Assembly (NCBI RefSeq): GCF_024733555.1
Contig: NZ_JANIOF010000001.1
Span: 1,264,856-1,328,855, forward strand
Source: Paenibacillus sp. SC116
GTDB lineage: Bacteria; Bacillota; Bacilli; Paenibacillales; Paenibacillaceae
DNA: 64,000 nt
Reading direction: 5' to 3'
The notes below the pieces were generated by a model, which was given only the letters and a program-made list of their open reading frames with translations, was not told the DNA's origin and did no database searches. The stretch's first letter is position 1. The number at the start of each line of letters is the position of its first letter. Made by a program: the position numbers and the translations under genes. Below, piece after piece: positions 1 to 6,520 of the stretch.

Positions 1-163
1 ACGATTCGAGCTGCGCTTCCCATTCGTCAATCGTGCGCTGAATTTTATCGTATTGATCGTCGCTCATTTCACACAGTACCCATTTCGAAGTGACAATTGC
101 GAAATACTCTGCGATTTTCTCCGCGCAATAATCCCGTTCAGCTTGCGTTATTGACTGTCGCAA
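1..163 (-). CDS. phage protein, 3' part beyond window
   Basis: Open reading frame that starts with TTG at 163-161 and stays open to the window edge, giving 54 residues (begins MRQSITQAERD). The start is set by an AAGGAGCG Shine-Dalgarno at 178-171, seven bases upstream; there is no ATG alternative nearby. It overlaps the 3' end of the next upstream gene by about 26 bases, as is common in packed phage operons. The visible part is hydrophilic and helical (…DDQYDKIQRTIDEWEAQ). I do not recognise a family. It belongs to the minus-strand phage operon by direction, spacing and codon use. Confidence 0.5.
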   Translation of the reverse strand, partial: MRQSITQAERDYCAEKIAEYFAIVTSKWVLCEMSDDQYDKIQRTIDEWEAQLES

Positions 164-332
164 TCTCCCACGCTCCTTCCCGTTCTTCTTTCGTGATGTC
201 AGCAGATGAGTACGCAGCGCATCCGTTGCTAATCCAGATTGGCGCGAGTATGGACGGAGTATATCGTTCACCGACGCGGGATACGATTGTGCTTCCGTTT
301 GCCGCTGCGTTAATTGCTTCGAGTAAGGTCAT
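138..332 (-). CDS. small phage protein, unknown function
   Basis: Codes for 64 residues beginning MTLLEAINAAANGSTIVSR. The ATG has a good GGGAGG Shine-Dalgarno six bases upstream. The N-terminal pattern (hydrophobic-EAxxA…G…I.R) resembles small phage proteins of the DUF2829 type, but I cannot confirm this. No membrane segment or zinc motif. Between it and the upstream nuclease gene a 38-residue frame (426-310, starting MCIVPNRQ) overlaps both neighbours, but its ribosome site is weak, so I did not call it. Confidence 0.55.
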   Translation of the reverse strand: MTLLEAINAAANGSTIVSRVGERYTPSILAPIWISNGCAAYSSADITKEEREGAWEIATVNNAS

Positions 333-416
333 TACGAGCCTCCCGTTTTCCGCCCCGTCCGTTGCCGCGAACGAGGCAGTTGATTTGTTCGAGGTAATTC
401 CGTTGCCTATTCGGAA

Positions 417-866
417 CTATGCACATCGCATTGATCCCCGCGTAACTACCTCGCAAAAGTCGGTGTGTTCGTAAAACATAATGTATTTGTAATTACGGGG
501 CTTTCCTTGCGAGCTAGGTTTATCTATTTTATAGAGAGTGGTTTGCCTGACTCCCACATCCTTATTAGATACAAATGCAACTTCTTCTGTATCCAAATCG
601 ACCGCAGCTAGGATGTCATAATCATTGTTTGTGTACTTTCTATTCTTTGCGCTAGGTCTTCTTGTTTCTACGGGAAGACTCCCATTTACGGAATGAGATC
701 CTTTGACTTGTATCTTGTATAACCTACCTTCGTATTCCGCTATTAAATCGATTATTCCATTCTCAATTGACGGTATAAACGGATTTACTCCCGCCTTAAT
801 TAATCGTTGTTCAACCAACTTTTCTGCCCATGCACCTTTTCGAGTCGGACTTTCTATGTCAATCAC
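417..866 (-). CDS. PD-(D/E)XK family endonuclease, phage-borne
   Basis: 149 residues. The N-terminal helix (KGAWAEKLVEQRLIKAG, about 10-26) is followed by a strand-rich core with an Asp at 40 (GIIDLIAEYEG) and IQVK at 52-55. This is the D…(E/Q)xK arrangement of group-I-intron-type and archaeal-resolvase-like PD-(D/E)XK nucleases, in which Q can replace the second acidic residue. The likely role is a free-standing homing endonuclease or resolvase that cuts DNA; the assignment rests on motif reading only. The first canonical start, GTG at 866, is itself part of the Shine-Dalgarno string GGGAGAGGTGAT, so the real start may lie a few codons downstream. Eight bases separate it from the upstream gene. 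Confidence 0.6.
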   Translation of the reverse strand: MIDIESPTRKGAWAEKLVEQRLIKAGVNPFIPSIENGIIDLIAEYEGRLYKIQVKGSHSVNGSLPVETRRPSAKNRKYTNNDYDILAAVDLDTEEVAFVSNKDVGVRQTTLYKIDKPSSQGKPRNYKYIMFYEHTDFCEVVTRGSMRCA

Positions 867-874
867 CTCTCCCG

Positions 875-1267
875 TTACAACAACTTCGCCAACTCCGCAA
901 AGTCCACCGTAATGTCCTTCGTCTGCTCATCGCGCTTAATCTCCGCTTTTAATCGCGGAATAATCGTATTAATCCGGTAGCTAATCACGAATCCAGCGGT
1001 CAACAACGGGTATTCCCTCGTCGGCCTATATTCGCGAAAGCAATCGTCGAACGCACGCTTGAGTAATTCCGCACCGTGTTCGGATAGCGCACGTTTGATT
1101 ACGCCTTGTTCAAATCCGTAATTCCTCATCGGAAGATATGATTCGATTCCGAATAATTCGCGATTCATGTCCGCGAAGTACGCTTGCACCGTTAGCACAT
1201 TCCATTGGTCATACGGCAGATTGCGCCAATCTTTTCGTTGTTCGGCTGTTATTTTTATTCGAGACAT
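875..1267 (-). CDS. conserved phage protein of unknown function
   Basis: 130 residues (MSRIKITAEQRKDWRNLPYD…). The longer open frame reaches 1369, but the ATG at 1267 has an AAAGGAGGAG ribosome site ten bases upstream and starts where the sequence becomes protein-like, so I chose it. It is charged, mostly helical and has no membrane segment. The start region overlaps the last 59 bases of the upstream endonuclease gene. The function is not recognised; its place in an early/middle phage operon suggests DNA metabolism, which is only an inference. Confidence 0.6.
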   Translation of the reverse strand: MSRIKITAEQRKDWRNLPYDQWNVLTVQAYFADMNRELFGIESYLPMRNYGFEQGVIKRALSEHGAELLKRAFDDCFREYRPTREYPLLTAGFVISYRINTIIPRLKAEIKRDEQTKDITVDFAELAKLL

Positions 1268-1778
1268 TCGTGATGCTCCTCCTTTTCCTCCGATTATTAG
1301 CTTGTACAGTTGGGGTTGCCCACCTGCAATTCGAAAGATAATACCCGGCACTGTTGTCAATTCTATCAATCGTGGTCCTTGACTCTCCGTGAATTGCTAC
1401 GTGTTTTTCGTACGACTCATACATATCATCCTTGAAATATTGAAACGTTTCCCATCGTTCACTTACACTAATCCCACGCCCTCCATAGTTACCGTAATGG
1501 AAGCAGTTTTCATTCCTACATCTTTTTAAAACACCTGCCCAGATTTCGTAGAAGCGAGTACCATACATACCGTGTTTAATTAACAACTCGTCTCGTAGAC
1601 ACCCACAAGAGTTTGATGCACCACTTCTTAATGTATCTCCCCGAACTGCTTTTATATTTCCACATTCACACCTACAGACCCACTTTAGCCTGCCGTTGCT
1701 GTTAGTTGCTCTGCTTAAAATTGTCCATCTCCCAAAGACTTTTCCAGTTAAATCAATCGCTTTATTTGCGGGAATCAC
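1209..1778 (-). CDS. HNH/NUMOD-like free-standing phage endonuclease
   Basis: 189 residues. Residues 8-25 (AIDLTGKVFGRWTILSRA) and a Cys cluster (C35, C37, C39 with C58, C60) form the N-terminal zinc-ribbon-like domain seen in many phage homing-type proteins. The C-terminal half has the signature YGGRGISVSERW (98-109), DRIDN (138-142) and NCRWAT…QANNRR (150-164), shared by a large family of free-standing phage endonucleases annotated as HNH or AP2-linked. The first start, GTG 1778, lies inside a perfect anti-SD match AGGAGGTGAT, so the true initiation codon is uncertain. The C-terminus runs 59 bases into the next gene. Confidence 0.6.
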   Translation of the reverse strand: MIPANKAIDLTGKVFGRWTILSRATNSNGRLKWVCRCECGNIKAVRGDTLRSGASNSCGCLRDELLIKHGMYGTRFYEIWAGVLKRCRNENCFHYGNYGGRGISVSERWETFQYFKDDMYESYEKHVAIHGESRTTIDRIDNSAGYYLSNCRWATPTVQANNRRKRRSITNVSNKNNSRTTKRLAQSAV

Positions 1779-2310
1779 CTCCTACAGACAGCGCCCCTCT
1801 CGCAATAACGTAGCATTGATCGAGTTCATACGCAATTCCGTCCGCCTTACTTACTTCGATAATTTCCGTTAGCGCTTCGTGTAGTATTTCAATTTCCTCG
1901 CATTGCTCCGCAATTAACTCCGCAGCTCTTTCATGCGAGACAAATCCTTTTCCGCAGCATTTCGGACAATCGTCGCCTTCGCCAAATTCGTTAAACGGCG
2001 GAACCTCACCGTTTTGACAATCGTTACATACGGGACCATCAAGCGCCATCGTTAATTCGCATTGGAGTCGTTCAACCTCCGCCTCTGCAACGATTGCCCT
2101 CCGAATTGCTTCCGGCCAGCCTTGTCGGGCTTCGACGATGAACGTCGCATCGACCGCGTGTTCTAACGTTGCCGCGAGAACATAGTCGTCCGCATCCAAT
2201 ACGTAAAATCCATCCGTTGTATCTGCGATATTCCAAGGACCAGAAGTCGCCGCGTCACATATCGCAAGGTCAGCGTGTAGGTCACGTTTCTTTTCCGTCG
2301 TCGTGCTCAT
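1762..2310 (-). CDS. Ea22-like phage protein with zinc ribbon
   Basis: 182 residues. The N-terminus (ADLAICDAATSGPW… then FIVEARQGWPEAI and a VERLQ coiled-coil stretch) is the pattern of Ea22/Ead-type phage proteins. A DnaJ-like zinc ribbon follows: CxxC at 95-98 and CPKCCGKGF at 115-123. It starts MSTTTEKKRD at 2310, preceded by GGAGG at about 2330. Its stop codon lies 15 bases after the putative start of the endonuclease gene, an overlapping arrangement. Ea22-like proteins are variable early phage genes without an established activity. Confidence 0.6.
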   Translation of the reverse strand: MSTTTEKKRDLHADLAICDAATSGPWNIADTTDGFYVLDADDYVLAATLEHAVDATFIVEARQGWPEAIRRAIVAEAEVERLQCELTMALDGPVCNDCQNGEVPPFNEFGEGDDCPKCCGKGFVSHERAAELIAEQCEEIEILHEALTEIIEVSKADGIAYELDQCYVIARGALSVGGDSRK

Positions 2311-2332
2311 CGTATTTCCTCGCCTCCATTTT

Positions 2333-2354
2333 CGTCAATTTTATCGGTTAACTT
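2333..2354 (-). promoter_or_regulatory. repeated phage leader motif, copy 1
   Basis: On the minus strand this reads GTTAACCGATAAAATTGACG and lies just upstream of the ribosome site of the 2310 gene. It matches three other phage gene leaders (4581-4610, 5041-5066, 6301-6330) with the common core TTNACCGNTAAAATTNACG. It could be a phage promoter element, operator or translational signal. Confidence 0.4.
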
Positions 2355-2397
2355 TTTTCGCGTTGTGGTGCGGAGTTTACTGGTTAACTTAGTTAAC
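2347..2397. repeat. GTTAAC hexamer cluster
   Basis: The palindrome GTTAAC occurs at 2347-2352, 2383-2388 and 2392-2397; the last two form GGTTAACTTAGTTAACTGG. A fourth copy lies at 3058-3063 in the next gene-free gap. All four sit in phage intergenic DNA, so they may be binding sites of a phage repressor. Confidence 0.35.
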
Positions 2398-2460
2398 TGG
2401 CGTTTATGTGCGAAAATAATTTCCTAACGTTCTAACTTTCGTCACATTTGGCGGCAGTTA

Positions 2461-2823
2461 CTACGCGTTCACCCCTTCGATTTGGATTCCGAGTGTGTCG
2501 AGTGTGAAACGGATTCCTTTCGCGTAAATTCTGTCTAGCATATCAGTAGGCGAACCTCCAGTATTAAACGCGTTACTTTCGTATTCTTCACGAATCCTTC
2601 CCTTCCGTCGCTCATACGTCAGTTCTCGTTCATATCCGTTGACTAACGCGGCAATCAGCGTATCGAACGTGATTGTACGTATTGCTATAATCGCAGAATG
2701 TTCGTTATTCGATAGAACTTTTTCGACTATCTCCCCGTTTGTGTACGGCGGTCGGAAAATCTTCGGGTCCTTTAGTAGTTCGATAGCGTCCGCGACCTCA
2801 TTCGGAATTGTCGGCTTGTTCAT
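2461..2823 (-). CDS. small phage protein, paralogue of 4688-5020 gene
   Basis: 120 residues. Reads MNKPTIPNEVADAIELLKD…, with IAALVNGYE near 57-65 and a C-terminus LDTLGIQIEGVNA. The protein at 4688-5020 has matching MAAALTNGWD and LAATGQIIEGIND blocks, so the two look like diverged duplicates. The layout (N-terminal aliphatic helix, central NGYE, C-terminal IEGxN) is reminiscent of DUF1642-type phage proteins. Start codon overlaps the stop of the upstream 27-residue frame by ATGA, suggesting translational coupling. Confidence 0.55.
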   Translation of the reverse strand: MNKPTIPNEVADAIELLKDPKIFRPPYTNGEIVEKVLSNNEHSAIIAIRTITFDTLIAALVNGYERELTYERRKGRIREEYESNAFNTGGSPTDMLDRIYAKGIRFTLDTLGIQIEGVNA

Positions 2824-2903
2824 ACGGATTCCTCCTCGTTATTTTCGAATTGCTTTCCGTAATACTCGATTATGTCGTTGACTGTTTGGAGTTGCCCGTT
2901 CAT
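2820..2903 (-). CDS. 27-residue phage micro-protein, coupled
   Basis: ATG at 2903 with a GAGGAAAC ribosome site, encoding MNGQLQTVNDIIEYYGKQF followed by NNEEESV. Its TGA overlaps the ATG of the following gene (ATGA), a classic translational-coupling overlap also seen elsewhere in this operon (3519-3522, 4173-4176). The peptide is acidic and probably helical. It could be a real small protein or only a coupling leader. Confidence 0.45.
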   Translation of the reverse strand: MNGQLQTVNDIIEYYGKQFENNEEESV

Positions 2904-3129
2904 ACGTTTCCTCTATTCGTTTTGATTATAGGATTGATAGCTTCGGTTGACGAACGTCGAATTCGGCTATTTTAAAATCCGGATCATATGAATTTACTGG
3001 GAAAATTTCGAAATATAACGCATCTGTGTATAACTACGTTTATTATCGTTCATTACAGTTAACTAAAACCGTTAGATGAATTCCCAGCTAACCAAACGTA
3101 GTGAACTCTTGAAAGCTCATTAATGCTTG

Positions 3130-3522
3130 CTATTTCGTAGAATCTGGTAATTTCGCGATGAGAGCTGCGAGACATATCGCCTCTGGGAACGTTGGTTTTT
3201 GTGTCATTGCAAGCACCGTCCCGTCATTACTATTGTTTATACGCACTCCGTATGTGGTAACCGTTCCAGGAATACGCGCGGCTTCTACATATGGATGACA
3301 CTCAAACACCTTCCACGCTGCGGAAATGTCCGTTGTGTAGTTTGGCAATTTGCGGACATCGCCGCCGCTAATGACGAAAAAATGATCACCTGGAAAACTT
3401 TCCGCAAATGGGCAACCGACGCCGTTATCGACACGTTGCTCAAAAACTACTTCCGCTACCCATGCGTCACGTTCACGCGGAGACATTCCGTCCCACTTTT
3501 CGATGATTTGTTTGCGATTCAT
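3130..3522 (-). CDS. phage ABA-sandwich domain protein
   Basis: 130 residues. The order MSPRERDAWVAEVVF (about 13-27), YTTDISAAWKVFE (62-74) and PEAICLAALIAK (112-123) is the recognisable pattern of the phage ABA sandwich domain family (BC1872-type), widespread in Firmicute prophages and of unknown function. No nuclease or helicase motif is visible. Overlaps the upstream gene by four bases (ATGA), so the two are probably co-translated. Confidence 0.75.
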   Translation of the reverse strand: MNRKQIIEKWDGMSPRERDAWVAEVVFEQRVDNGVGCPFAESFPGDHFFVISGGDVRKLPNYTTDISAAWKVFECHPYVEAARIPGTVTTYGVRINNSNDGTVLAMTQKPTFPEAICLAALIAKLPDSTK

Positions 3523-3770
3523 TCGGATTCCTCCCCTTCGTATGCAAGTACCGTTTCGAGTACGGTTGATGCTTCGTCATCTTTTTCTATGCGTTCGCAA
3601 AGCCGCGCCTCGACTTGGAAAGTCGGCTCCGTACATTTTCCGCAATCCAAATGCGCCAATTTGTCTGGCAGTTTCAGATACAATACTCCGGAGTAGAAAT
3701 CCTGCCCGATGCAACGAAACGATTTCCTACCGATTACCTTTACGAGATAGCCGCGATAATCCTCCATCAA
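3519..3770 (-). CDS. small phage protein, unknown
   Basis: 83 residues, start MMEDYRGYLVKVIGRKSF; a GGGAGG-type site lies upstream of the double ATG at 3770. Beta-rich N-terminal half, one CxxC-like pair (LDCGKC near 42-47) and an acidic C-terminal tail. The family is not recognised. Overlaps the ABA-sandwich gene by ATGA. Confidence 0.55.
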   Translation of the reverse strand: MMEDYRGYLVKVIGRKSFRCIGQDFYSGVLYLKLPDKLAHLDCGKCTEPTFQVEARLCERIEKDDEASTVLETVLAYEGEESE

Positions 3771-3804
3771 AACGTTCCCTCCTTCGTCGTAGTTTTATCG
3801 CGAT

Positions 3805-4176
3805 TCATCCCCATGTTCGATGCACCTCCGCAATGTGTTCGAATCCATCATAATCCTTAATTTCGATATCGACGCCGTCTGGTACTTCGAAAATCTGTAG
3901 GTTTCCGCACCTTCCGCTTGCCGCCTCACCGAGTATTTCGATCGCTTCGATTATGTCGGGATGAGTTCGTAATTTAATAGCCTCCCTATCGCCAACGAAT
4001 GAGTATCGCGAGAAACCGTACGAACAGTCACCGCTATCTACGATACTTGCATTAGGGTCTTCGCAATAGCCGTCTTCGTCGTACGTTGTTAGCGTCCACC
4101 CTTTCGAAATAAGAAGCTTAAACAACGCATCTGACGGACTAAATCCGCCGTAACATCTGTTTATCGCGACCTTCAT
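3805..4176 (-). CDS. conserved phage protein (MKVAINRCYGGF family)
   Basis: 123 residues. The opening MKVAINRCYGGFSPS, a central HPDIIEAIEILGEAASG and an end IKDYDGFEHIAEVHRTW form a well-conserved family found in many phages and prophages. Its function is unknown. Full length for the family. Overlaps the upstream gene by ATGA (4173-4176). Confidence 0.75.
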   Translation of the reverse strand: MKVAINRCYGGFSPSDALFKLLISKGWTLTTYDEDGYCEDPNASIVDSGDCSYGFSRYSFVGDREAIKLRTHPDIIEAIEILGEAASGRCGNLQIFEVPDGVDIEIKDYDGFEHIAEVHRTWG

Positions 4177-4571
4177 TCCGATTCCTCCTTCGTTTGTGCA
4201 ATCGACTGCGGTTTTACCGAATCTGGACGGTGGATTTGCGATTCCACTCCGTCGGTAATCGTTTTGGACGTCCGATTGATAACGTCGATAAATTCCCGTA
4301 AATCCTCCGCGTCCGACTGCGCTGCTATTCGCATGGTTACGTTGACCACCGCAGCGCTAAGCCCCTTCGCCGTGAATCCGTAGAATCCGATATCGCGCCA
4401 CTCTTCGCGAATAGATGGATCGGCTCCATTTGCGGCAAGCTTCGTCCAATTCGGTGATTTCGTCGGATCGACCGTTCTCCGCTCCTGAAGGATGAATTGG
4501 GAGCCATCGGAGGTCAATCGGTAGTCTTGCGTTAATGATACGTTTAATTTCGTTTGCTTATCGTTAGACAT
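4173..4571 (-). CDS. phage protein, DUF5405-like
   Basis: 132 residues. Opens MSNDKQTKLNVSLTQDYRLTS and continues FILQERRTVDPTKSPNW, then GFYGFTAKGLSAAVVNVTMR. The FILQ…VDP.K…NW…FY pattern resembles small phage proteins of unknown role (DUF5405-like), which I cannot verify. No catalytic motif seen. The leader carries the repeated motif at 4581-4610 and GGAGC ribosome site. Confidence 0.55.
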   Translation of the reverse strand: MSNDKQTKLNVSLTQDYRLTSDGSQFILQERRTVDPTKSPNWTKLAANGADPSIREEWRDIGFYGFTAKGLSAAVVNVTMRIAAQSDAEDLREFIDVINRTSKTITDGVESQIHRPDSVKPQSIAQTKEESE

Positions 4572-4580
4572 TCGGCATTG

Positions 4581-4610
4581 CTCCTTTACGTAATTTTGAC
4601 GGTGAATTAG
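4581..4610 (-). promoter_or_regulatory. repeated phage leader motif, copy 2
   Basis: Minus-strand core TTCACCGTCAAAATTACG directly before the AAAGGAG ribosome site of the 4571 gene. Same core as the leaders at 2333, 5041 and 6301. Confidence 0.4.
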
Positions 4611-4687
4611 GCGTCTTCATCTTCGTAGGACTAAATAGTCCAACTCGGGATGAAACGAGCTAATTCCGCGGTGAGATTAAGCGAGAA

Positions 4688-5020
4688 TCAGTCGTTGATG
4701 CCTTCAATAATCTGTCCGGTTGCTGCGAGTGTTTCGCTAACTCCCGCACGCCATCCGCTGTTATATACACCGAGGTCATGTACTCGACGGAACGTATAAG
4801 TTTCGCGAAGAATATCAACGGGAGACTTCTCGACGTCCCATCCGTTAGTGAGTGCGGCGGCCATCGTTAAGACGTCGATGGAGTTTAGCGGAGCGAACTC
4901 ATTACCCCATTCGTCACAACCCCAACTGTGAAGGCTTAACGTACGTTCCTTACCGTGGCATTCAATCGCTTGCGTTAAAGCAGCAGACTGTTCGTGTGTT
5001 AACGTTGGTTTCGTGGGCAT
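4688..5020 (-). CDS. small phage protein, paralogue of 2461-2823 gene
   Basis: 110 residues (MPTKPTLTHEQSAALTQAIE…), with DVLTMAAALTNGWDVEKSP in the middle and LAATGQIIEGIND at the end. It shares the N-terminal helix, the NG(Y/W) block and the IEG(V/I)N ending with the protein of 2461-2823. The ribosome site GAGGAGG lies ahead of ATG 5020. Function unknown. Confidence 0.55.
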   Translation of the reverse strand: MPTKPTLTHEQSAALTQAIECHGKERTLSLHSWGCDEWGNEFAPLNSIDVLTMAAALTNGWDVEKSPVDILRETYTFRRVHDLGVYNSGWRAGVSETLAATGQIIEGIND

Positions 5021-5406
5021 TGCGATTCCTCCTCGTGATTTTAACGTAAGATTTACGGTAAATTAGCGTGTTTCATCGTTAAGTGGACGGATTATATTGC
5101 CGCGATGATGGACGGCTAATATGACGGTGATTCTGCGTGATAGATAGCGTAAATGAACGTAGGTGACGATACTTGCGTTTTCTTACGTTGGAAAGACTAT
5201 CGGACTATCGTCCTCAACCTTCGTGTTCTTCCGAACACTCGGTACTTATTACTCGCGAATAATAGATATTACATACCTACACCTTCGCGAAGAATTTAGA
5301 TGAAATATTTGTCTTTGTAACTAATCAGCCGCGAGGAATAGCGGTCTTCTATTCCGATGCGTAATGTTTTATCTAGTTCTTAAATGGCTATAGTTAAAGA
5401 CTGGTT
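5021..5406. other. gene-free phage stretch
   Basis: 386 bases without a convincing gene on either strand. It holds the leader motif at 5041-5066 and a short hairpin GGAATAG…CTATTCC near 5334-5354 with no T-run. The rest shows nothing recognisable. It could hold a promoter for the 5020 gene or a small RNA. Confidence 0.4.
5041..5066 (-). promoter_or_regulatory. repeated phage leader motif, copy 3
   Basis: Minus-strand core TTTACCGTAAATCTTACG, 20-45 bases before the start of the 5020 gene. Matches the cores at 2333, 4581 and 6301. Confidence 0.4.
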
Positions 5407-5865
5407 CTAGTTAGTGCCATGATTACCAAGTCGGTGATTACCATGTACGCGTACTTGTACATGGAGATACTGTGCTTTTTTATAATTACCTCTAATTCTT
5501 TGCGTTTTTGCTTTGTTCAGTTTAGGTTGATGAAGTTGAATGGCGTAACTTTCGTAAATCTCTTGGTTACCGATGTTGTTCTCAAAGAAACCGTAAACTC
5601 GATTAATTTTTCCAGAATGACTACTCGTCGATGCCTCGTTACCTGAGAGGTGCGTTGAAATCCTTTGATTCATATTAATTGAACGTCCGATATAGACGGG
5701 ACCTTCTTCTGTACAAAGAAAGTAAACGCCACCTCTCTTCCAAGGGATGACTGCGGCCATCATTTTATACAACCGATCATAGATTGCTTTATCATTTCCT
5801 GAAGGCGCACTCTCACCCTCCACCTGGATGTCAAAATCCATTTTAGGTAATTCAATCGTTATCAC
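5407..5865 (-). CDS. GIY-YIG endonuclease, phage-borne
   Basis: 152 residues. The GIY-YIG module lies in the middle: GVYFLC (46-51), PVYIGRS (56-62) and the downstream Arg-helix MNQRISTH, with a later Glu (QEIYESYAIQLHQPKLN) that fits the catalytic Glu/Asn region. Proteins of this type are free-standing homing endonucleases or repair-like nucleases in phages. Start is GTG at 5865 behind AAAGGAGGAG. It lies only four bases after the helix-turn-helix gene, in the same operon. Confidence 0.7.
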   Translation of the reverse strand: MITIELPKMDFDIQVEGESAPSGNDKAIYDRLYKMMAAVIPWKRGGVYFLCTEEGPVYIGRSINMNQRISTHLSGNEASTSSHSGKINRVYGFFENNIGNQEIYESYAIQLHQPKLNKAKTQRIRGNYKKAQYLHVQVRVHGNHRLGNHGTN

Positions 5866-5869
5866 GGAA

Positions 5870-6202
5870 TCACTCCTCCTTTAAAGGTTGGGGTACTGCA
5901 TCAAAAATTGCGAGTTGACTAATAGGCAGTACCGTGTATCTAGTACTTTCCCATCGTCCGTTATGTTCATCGCGTTTTCGAATCGTCCGTATGACAGGAT
6001 GGCCCTGCCATCGGTAATCCGAAAGGCTCCGAACGTACTTATTCGCGGTCTGTCGGTTGACTCCGAGAAATTGTGCGATCTGCTCTTGCGTTGGGTAACA
6101 CTCCCCTCGCTCATTCATAAACGAAGCGATTACGCAAAGCGTCGTCCAGTTCTGCGCTCCCATATCCGCGATGAGTCCGGCTTTCGCGGCGTCAACGTAC
6201 AT
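5870..6202 (-). CDS. helix-turn-helix phage replication/regulatory protein
   Basis: 110 residues from the first ATG. It carries a winged-helix/MarR-like DNA-binding domain (PTQEQIAQFLGVNRQTANKYVRSL, about 37-60) and the ending YTVLPISQLAIF typical of phage DnaD/replication-initiator-like HTH proteins. The ATG at 6202 has no ribosome site. In-frame coding continues upstream to 6286 (…TSGVTETRIFVK), and a strong AAGGAGG lies at 6299-6293. No ATG, GTG or TTG follows it, so initiation at a rare codon (ATC at 6283, nine bases from the SD) is possible. Homologues normally carry this N-terminal stretch. Confidence 0.7.
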   Translation of the reverse strand: MYVDAAKAGLIADMGAQNWTTLCVIASFMNERGECYPTQEQIAQFLGVNRQTANKYVRSLSDYRWQGHPVIRTIRKRDEHNGRWESTRYTVLPISQLAIFDAVPQPLKEE

Positions 6203-6292
6203 CTTAACGAAGATTCGCGTTTCGGTGACGCCAGATGTGACGGAGTATTCCGTTTGCGATTCGATGCTGACGAGCTTATCGATGAGTTATCG

Positions 6293-6299
6293 CCTCCTT
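6293..6299 (-). promoter_or_regulatory. strong SD without canonical start codon
   Basis: AAGGAGG read on the minus strand, upstream of the in-frame N-terminal extension of the helix-turn-helix gene. The only plausible in-frame start at normal spacing is ATC (6283-6281); the first ATG is 90 bases further on. Confidence 0.4.
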
Positions 6300-6300
6300 A

Positions 6301-6330
6301 CTTACGTATGCACAATTAATCGGTAAATTG
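6301..6330 (-). promoter_or_regulatory. repeated phage leader motif, copy 4
   Basis: Minus-strand core TTTACCGATTAATTGTGC followed by TACGTAAG and the AAGGAGG site. Same core as 2333, 4581 and 5041. Confidence 0.4.
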
Positions 6331-6341
6331 GGACACCGATT
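6318..6341. promoter_or_regulatory. inverted repeat, candidate operator
   Basis: AATCGGT (6318-6324) and ACCGATT (6335-6341) form a perfect 7-bp inverted repeat separated by 10 bases, within the divergent control region. Its position suits a phage repressor site. Confidence 0.35.
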
Positions 6342-6520
6342 GCGAAAAAACTTTCGAGCCGCTTACTTTACTATTCGCACGACATTAGTCAGTTGGGCAT
6401 TTACCAAAAATAAAAAAGTAAAATTTATCTTAAGACATGCCTACATACGAGAAGTCTGATATACTATTTTTACTGCCACAATTTGTAACTTAAAATTTAG
6501 AATTAGGGGTCGATGAAGAA

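Larger units (their letters stand above)
6203..6520. other. divergent control region of phage genes
   Basis: Lies between the minus-strand phage operon and the plus-strand accessory genes. It contains the fourth leader motif (6301-6330), an inverted repeat AATCGGT…ACCGATT (6318-6341) and an AT-rich stretch with TATACT near 6470 before the plus-strand gene. It is a likely operator/promoter region; no complete repressor gene is visible beside it. Confidence 0.4.

Noticed and set aside
310..426. 38-residue frame between two phage genes
   Set aside because: Overlaps both neighbours and has only a weak ribosome site; mentioned but not called.
97..474. 125-residue plus-strand open frame in the phage region
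   Set aside because: Lies opposite three minus-strand phage genes with good ribosome sites and has no site of its own; its sequence looks like an antisense shadow.
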